From Phycisphaerae bacterium (GTDB lineage Bacteria > Planctomycetota > Phycisphaerae > UBA1845 > Fen-1342), in assembly GCA_020058145.1 (NCBI GenBank), contig JAGVEP010000028.1, positions 1 to 16,426 of the forward strand: 16,426 nucleotides of DNA. The letters run 5' to 3'. Numbering within the stretch: position 1 is the stretch's first letter; the number at the start of each line of letters is the position of its first letter. Shown here piece by piece: positions 13,363 through 16,426 of the stretch. The translations under genes and the position numbers were made by a program. The notes under the pieces are model-generated. The model did not search any database. It was not told the origin of the DNA and saw nothing but the letters and a program-made list of their open reading frames with translations.

Positions 13363-13394
13363 GGCACGAAGCGACGAAGGCATTCCGGCACGGC
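13363..13394. repeat. Octamer tandem array, 4 units (degenerate)
   Basis: Units GGCACGAA, GCGACGAA, GGCATTCC and GGCACGGC keep the 8-bp period of the two larger arrays, about 150 bp beyond the 9-unit array. Confidence 0.6.
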
Positions 13395-13616
13395 GGCTGA
13401 CGCCGGCGGTGAGTTCAGGGGCGGTTGGACCCGTCACGATGCCGCCAGACTTCTCCCGAGCGGGTCGACGGATTGTAGCCACGGATGGAGTCGGCGCTTC
13501 GCCGATGGAACTCGTGGAAGACGGGAAGCACGCGCGCACCGCCCGTGCGGGGTGGAGGAGGGAGCCGGAGCGAGTGCAGCGGAGACCACGCCGTCAGCCG
13601 ATCTACCCAGCCGCGT

Positions 13617-13677
13617 GCCACTGCTTTCGAGCAGCGGCCGCCAACTGATGCCGAAAAGGCACTGCTTAAGAGCAGGG
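13617..13677. repeat. Pair of related small hairpins (CTGCT/AGCAG)
   Basis: GCCACTGCT (13617-13625) pairs with AGCAGCGGC (13630-13638), with one mismatch, around a TTCG loop. Then CTGCT-TAAG-AGCAG follows at 13662-13675 with the same CACTGCT lead. The two are about 42 nt apart and look like diverged copies of one small stem-loop. Confidence 0.5.
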
Positions 13678-13818
13678 ACTCACCGTCAGTGTCACCCGCC
13701 CCCTTACCAAGAAATCGGTTGCGCGTCGGAAATGACCCATAAGGGGTGGCATTCTCCCGAATCATGCTCGGGGTCAGGTCCATGGACAAGCTGCTCGCCG
13801 CGCGTCGACGGTCGAACC

Positions 13819-13836
13819 CGAGTATACTCGCTGCTG
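13819..13836 (+). promoter_or_regulatory. Promoter-like palindrome upstream of the DUF4365 gene
   Basis: CGAGTATACTCG (13819-13830) is a perfect 12-bp palindrome containing a TATACT -10 box 14 nt before the ATG. The 17 bases from 13820 (GAGTATACTCGCTGCTG) match 15 of 17 bases upstream of the lipoprotein gene (15398-15414). No -35 is seen at normal spacing. Confidence 0.5.
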
Positions 13837-13842
13837 CGAACG

Positions 13843-14886
13843 ATGAAGTACCCCGCGAAACAGACAGTCGCGAATTCCGGCGTGATCTTCGTCCAGAAGA
13901 TCGTTAACGACCACGGGTCCATTTTTCGCCCGGTCCACCAGGAAACCGATCTTGGCGTCGACGGCTTCATTGAACTCGTGAAAGCCGAAGAGTCGTCCTG
14001 CCGCCTCGTGGCAGTCCAGATCAAATCGGGCGACTCATACCTGTCGGCGACTGGTGACGAATTCACGATTGCGGTCGATGGACCACATCTCGACTACTGG
14101 CTCAACTTCATGGTCCCCGTGATCATCGTGGCCTATTCACCGAGTAAGGATGTCGCGGCGTGGGCCTCCGTTCGTGACTATGTTGAACGGGAGCGCTATC
14201 ACGATCGGCAAACGGTGACCCAGATTCGAATTCCGCTCTATGAGAAGTTCGATGCGGATGCTCTATCAAAGGGGGTCGCGGGGTTAGTGCAGGCACGAGC
14301 CGATGAGCGGCTCCTGATAAGATGCGCTGATAAGTGCCTGAGCCACGATGCGCAGGAACGACATGACGGCTTGCAGATTCTCTCGCGGCACCCCGACTCA
14401 CGGCGGTTGAAGGTCACGTGCCTTCTGGCGCGTCGGCTCCTGATGGACGAGCACGAGGAAACCGCAAAGGATGCTCTCTATATCTTGGGTTTTGGAGTCG
14501 GCCGAGCCCGTTGGTCCTCTAATCCGAACAATCGAGAGGAATCTGACCAAAGTTCATTTGCTGCCCAGGTTTGCCGCGACCTAACTCTGGAGGAGATCCG
14601 TCGGCTCTTGGAACTCTGCGATGACGAGGGGTTTAGTGGTCCGCAGGGCCTCGGCGAACGGTTGTTCGACGTAATCTGCTGCTGTTTCGATACGGCACAG
14701 CGCGTCCTCTACGAAGTCGCCGGTGACAAGTCGCAACCCATGCAGCGGCGTGCCAACGCCCTCTTTATGCTTTTCGAGTGCGATGACGAGAGGCTTGAAG
14801 AATTTCACAGCGACCCCCACGACAACGACCCGGCGGGCGATGTGGTTGATTGGCTGTTTGCTCCGAGTCCTTCGGAGTGTGATTAG
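13843..14886 (+). CDS. DUF4365 domain protein (putative PD-(D/E)XK-like nuclease) with helical C-terminal half
   Basis: A 347-residue protein. Residues ~8-130 resemble DUF4365: an N-terminal helix, then RPVHQETDLGVDGFIEL (E34, D36, D40, E44), a strand with VAVQIKSGDSY (Q59-x-K61), and later a HLDYWLNFMVPVIIVAY segment. The D...QxK pattern is that of restriction-endonuclease-like folds. The remaining ~210 residues are predicted mostly helical (LKVTCLLARRLLMDEHEETAKDALYIL and similar stretches), possibly HEAT-like repeats, with no recognised domain. The frame is open back to 13072, but family similarity and non-repeat sequence begin at the ATG 13843. Codon use is visibly less GC-rich than its neighbours, suggesting transfer. 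No methylase or second defence gene is adjacent. Function as a phage-defence or mobile-element nuclease is inference. Confidence 0.75.
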   Translation: MKYPAKQTVANSGVIFVQKIVNDHGSIFRPVHQETDLGVDGFIELVKAEESSCRLVAVQIKSGDSYLSATGDEFTIAVDGPHLDYWLNFMVPVIIVAYSPSKDVAAWASVRDYVERERYHDRQTVTQIRIPLYEKFDADALSKGVAGLVQARADERLLIRCADKCLSHDAQERHDGLQILSRHPDSRRLKVTCLLARRLLMDEHEETAKDALYILGFGVGRARWSSNPNNREESDQSSFAAQVCRDLTLEEIRRLLELCDDEGFSGPQGLGERLFDVICCCFDTAQRVLYEVAGDKSQPMQRRANALFMLFECDDERLEEFHSDPHDNDPAGDVVDWLFAPSPSECD

Positions 14887-14941
14887 CGCAGGTCTGCGTG
14901 GACGCGCCGTCACCATGCACGGATGCAGGTGTGCGTAACGG

Positions 14942-14982
14942 CGACGTTGTGCAACGTCGGCGGACCCCGCCGTGGTGCCACG
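14942..14982. repeat. Three abutting hairpins downstream of the DUF4365 gene
   Basis: CGACGTTG-TG-CAACGTCG (14942-14959), CGGCGG-ACC-CCGCCG (14958-14972) and CGTGG-TG-CCACG (14971-14982) follow one another and share end bases, so neighbours compete for pairing. They start 55 nt after the stop codon. No T-run follows; a Rho-dependent or stability role is possible. Confidence 0.5.
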
Positions 14983-15050
14983 CCGACGCGGCGGGTGGGT
15001 GGCGATGTCGGGACACCAATACTCTTGAGCAGCGCCCCGAGGCTCTTGCG

Positions 15051-15102
15051 CGGGACGGGATTCCCGGCGGAGTGCGCGCGAGATGGGAATCTCGCACGAG
15101 CA
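15051..15102. repeat. 52-nt double-hairpin element, copy A
   Basis: 44 of 52 bases match copy B. Hairpin 1 is CGGGA/TCCCG. Hairpin 2 is GCGAGAT-GGGA-ATCTCGC. Where copy B has GCGAGAA/TTCTCGC, this copy has GCGAGAT/ATCTCGC, a paired change that keeps the stem. Confidence 0.8.
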
Positions 15103-15118
15103 TGCAGCCCGGACGCCA

Positions 15119-15182
15119 CGGGGAGAAAGACGACCGGTGCGGGGCATCTGCGGGGAGAAAGACGACCGGTACGGGGCCCGGA
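15119..15182. repeat. 32-bp tandem duplication
   Basis: Two head-to-tail 32-bp units begin at 15119 and 15151. The first 27 bases differ at a single position (GACCGGTG versus GACCGGTA). Only two units exist, with no spacers, so this is not a CRISPR array. Confidence 0.8.
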
Positions 15183-15240
15183 CATGCTCGCCGACGCGAT
15201 AGCGGCTCATCGTGGCGAGATTATCGCAGTGCGGCGGTCG

Positions 15241-15292
15241 CGGGAAGGGATTCCCGCCGCAGTGTGTGCGAGAAAGGATTCTCGCACGAGCA
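15241..15292. repeat. 52-nt double-hairpin element, copy B
   Basis: Best-formed copy: hairpin 1 CGGGAA-GGGA-TTCCCG (6-bp stem) and hairpin 2 TGCGAGAA-AGGA-TTCTCGCA (8-bp stem), both with 4-nt purine loops, ending in CGAGCA as in copy A. Confidence 0.8.
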
Positions 15293-15397
15293 CGTCGCTA
15301 CCGCGCGGCCACCGCGCGGGGCGGCCGAAGGCCGGCTCGGAAGTCAACGGCACGAAACCGCAGCTCTATCCGCCCCGGCGCCCGCGTGTCCAACCTG

Positions 15398-15436
15398 GAG
15401 TATACTTGTTGCTGGCCGGTTAGCCCGGCCAAGGAG
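15398..15436 (+). promoter_or_regulatory. Promoter-like motif and 5' leader hairpin of the lipoprotein gene
   Basis: GAGTATACTTGTTGCTG (15398-15414) contains a TATACT -10 box and matches the motif before the DUF4365 gene at 15 of 17 bases. With a start near 15413, the RNA would open with GGCCGG-TTAGC-CCGGCC (15414-15430). That 6-bp stem ends exactly where the AAGGAG ribosome site (15431-15436) begins. A 5' stem like this could stabilise the message or tune initiation. Confidence 0.5.
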
Positions 15437-15444
15437 TGCTGCAA

Positions 15445-15807
15445 ATGACACGGCGTACCTCCGGTTGGCTGCCCCTCGCGGGAGCCTTGGTCCTGTTGGC
15501 CGGCTGTGCCCGGCCGTTCACCCGCGAGCATTTCGAGATGCTTCAGGTCGGCGTCGACGACCGCGAGGACGTCCGCTACGTCCTGGGCAAGCCGACGGCG
15601 GATCTGCAGGACCAGTGGTTCTACGATGACCTCAAGCGGCACTACTCCGCCGTTGTGTTTTTCGACCCCGACGGTCGCGTGCAGGCCAAGGAATGGATGA
15701 ACGCGAAGACCGGCGAGTGGGAGGGCCGCAATCCCAACGCGGACGAACCGCCGCCCGGCGAGGTCCGCGAACGGCACAAGACGACGACGCGGATAGACGA
15801 GGATTGA
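15445..15807 (+). CDS. Small SmpA/BamE-like outer-membrane lipoprotein
   Basis: A 120-residue lipoprotein precursor. The signal peptide has a TRR start, a hydrophobic core (WLPLAGALVLL) and lipobox LAGC with the lipidated cysteine at 21. The mature part, FEMLQVGVDDREDVRYVLGKPT followed by WFYDDLKR, AVVFFDPDGRV and KEWMNAKTGEW, has the pattern of the SmpA/OmlA fold: a helix pair with LG.P, then three strands. BamE of the outer-membrane assembly machine is the best-known member, but many SmpA-like lipoproteins have unrelated jobs, so no gene symbol is given. AAGGAG sits 8 nt before the ATG at 15445; a GTG three codons earlier overlaps that site and is rejected. The charged C-terminus is probably disordered. 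An MFS gene starts 7 nt downstream. Confidence 0.85.
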   Translation: MTRRTSGWLPLAGALVLLAGCARPFTREHFEMLQVGVDDREDVRYVLGKPTADLQDQWFYDDLKRHYSAVVFFDPDGRVQAKEWMNAKTGEWEGRNPNADEPPPGEVRERHKTTTRIDED

Positions 15808-15814
15808 TCCGCAG

Positions 15815-16426
15815 ATGCCCACCGTGCGGCGGCTCGTCGACTTCCTTGGCCTGCGCCGCAGCATCGTCGGCCTGCTCAGCATGGTCATTCTCGTCGGACT
15901 CGGCGAGAAACTGGCCGAGCGCTTCCTGCCCATCTATCTCCTGGCCCTGGGCGGCGGAGTCCTCTCCGTCGGACTCCTCAACGGCCTGGATAACCTCCTG
16001 TCCGCCCTCTACTCCCTCCCCGGCGGATACCTGTCCGACCGACTCGGCACCAAACGCGCCCTGCTGATCTTCAACCTGATCGCGATGGCGGGGTTTTGCA
16101 TCGTCATCTTCGTCCCCGTCTGGCAGGCGGTCATCGTCGGCTCGTTCTTCTTCTTGTCGTGGACCGCGATTTCGCTGCCGGCCAGCATGGGACTCGTCGC
16201 CAAGGCCCTGCCCGGCCGCAAACGCACCATGGGGGTCGCGCTGCACTCCCTCGTGCGACGGGTGCCGATGGCCCTCGGGCCCCTGCTCGGCGGGTTGTTC
16301 ATCGACTGGTGGGGCGAGCGACTCGGCGTGCGGCTGGCCTTCGTCGGGGCCCTCGGCATGGCGCTCGTCGCGATCATCCTGCAGCAGACGCTCATGGCGG
16401 ATGACCGACCCATGCCCGCGGCCGGC
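15815..16426 (+). CDS. MFS transporter, N-terminal half (runs off the window)
   Basis: An open frame of 204 codons continues past the window end. The visible part has about six hydrophobic segments, including SIVGLLSMVILVGLGE near the N-terminus, ALLIFNLIAMAGFCIVIFV and AVIVGSFFFLSWTAISLPA. Between the second and third predicted helices is GGYLSDRLGTKRALL, the MFS motif A (GxxxDRxGxKR), which is diagnostic for the major facilitator superfamily. Substrate cannot be told. It starts 7 nt after the lipoprotein stop with GAGGA about 11 nt upstream, so the two are probably cotranscribed. Confidence 0.9.
   Translation, partial: MPTVRRLVDFLGLRRSIVGLLSMVILVGLGEKLAERFLPIYLLALGGGVLSVGLLNGLDNLLSALYSLPGGYLSDRLGTKRALLIFNLIAMAGFCIVIFVPVWQAVIVGSFFFLSWTAISLPASMGLVAKALPGRKRTMGVALHSLVRRVPMALGPLLGGLFIDWWGERLGVRLAFVGALGMALVAIILQQTLMADDRPMPAAG

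Larger units (their letters stand above)
12876..13842. other. Gene-free, repeat-rich stretch upstream of miaB and the DUF4365 gene
   Basis: About 970 bp without a credible gene. Several frames stay open because of high GC, but their products are low-complexity Arg/Gly/Ala translations of repeats. It contains one copy of a 52-nt double-hairpin element (12961-13012), two octamer arrays (13138-13209, 13363-13394), two small CTGCT/AGCAG hairpins (13617-13638, 13660-13677) and the promoter-like palindrome 13819-13830. The phrase GGGGTCAGGTC at about 13769-13779 resembles flanking text seen near REP-associated transposases, but no transposase is present. Confidence 0.6.
14887..15444. other. Gene-free, hairpin- and repeat-rich stretch before the lipoprotein gene
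   Basis: About 560 bp with no credible gene; a long open frame crossing it is low-complexity Arg/Gly/Ala text. In order it holds three abutting hairpins (14942-14982), element copy A (15051-15102), a 32-bp tandem duplication (15119-15182), element copy B (15241-15292), and the promoter and leader of the lipoprotein gene (15398-15436). Confidence 0.6.

Noticed and set aside
13741..13800. Possible REP-associated transposase remnant (GGGGTCAGGTC phrase)
   Set aside because: Only a short resemblance in flanking text; no transposase or matching inverted ends are present.
13072..13842. N-terminal extension of the DUF4365 frame back to 13072
   Set aside because: The added 257 residues are Arg/Gly/Ala-rich, run through 8-bp repeat arrays (which shift frame with each unit) and have no family similarity; the ATG at 13843 fits the domain start and a promoter-like box.
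15119..15182. Two near-identical 27-bp repeats resembling a CRISPR start
   Set aside because: Only two units with a 5-nt interval, no spacers of normal length and no cas genes; it is a tandem duplication.
14898..15629. Plus-strand open frame of about 240 codons across the repeat region and lipoprotein gene
   Set aside because: It translates repeats and hairpins and runs out of frame through the lipoprotein gene.
1..16426. tRNA, rRNA or riboswitch genes
   Set aside because: I looked for tRNA-like T-arm and acceptor patterns and for rRNA or known riboswitch core words on reading and saw none; a covariance-model search would be needed to exclude short RNAs fully.

Overview
The window is a high-GC bacterial chromosome segment. 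It carries kdsA (KDO, hence lipopolysaccharide), a BamE/SmpA-like lipoprotein and many short GC-rich intergenic repeat arrays, so the source is a diderm (Gram-negative) bacterium. The style of the repeats (octamer arrays of the GGCACGAA type, GTGGGAACG-type inverted repeats, small paired hairpins) suggests Planctomycetota or a similar lineage. That placement is inference from style; no rRNA or other taxonomic marker is present.

Layout. 1-66: the last codons of an unidentified plus-strand gene. 310-1764: an acyl-CoA synthetase (plus). 1765-2022: an AT-rich island with a minus-strand intrinsic terminator and a possible small RNA. 5302 down to 2023 is a minus-strand block: a large ABC-exporter-type membrane protein, a minimal nucleotidyltransferase (MNT), an overlapping HEPN protein, and kdsA starting 8 nt after the HEPN stop. 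5392-11276 is a complete plus-strand ISC iron-sulfur cluster assembly operon in canonical order: iscR-like Rrf2 regulator, iscS, iscU, iscA, hscB, hscA, fdx. It begins with a good sigma70-type promoter overlapped by a perfect 15-bp palindrome. 12875-11358 (minus) is miaB, a tRNA methylthiotransferase that itself needs two Fe-S clusters. 12876-13842 and 14887-15444 are gene-free, repeat-rich stretches flanking a 347-residue DUF4365 (putative nuclease) protein with an all-helical C-terminal half, which looks like an accessory or defence gene. 15445-16426 holds a small lipoprotein and a truncated MFS transporter, 7 nt apart.

How it works together. IscS supplies sulfur to the scaffold IscU. The HscB/HscA chaperone pair releases clusters by recognising the LPPVK motif, which is present in IscU. 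IscA and ferredoxin assist, and the Rrf2 protein probably senses cluster status and represses its own operon. MiaB would be a client. Notable features are the eukaryote-like tetracysteine N-terminus of HscB, an insertion in the HscA nucleotide-binding domain, and a large nested inverted repeat between hscA and fdx whose outer arm lies inside the hscA coding sequence.

The most promising undescribed items are (1) a 52-nt double-hairpin element present three times around the DUF4365 gene with pairing-preserving changes, (2) the DUF4365-helical protein, (3) the MNT-HEPN pair fused transcriptionally to kdsA, and (4) the zinc-finger HscB within a bacterial ISC operon.
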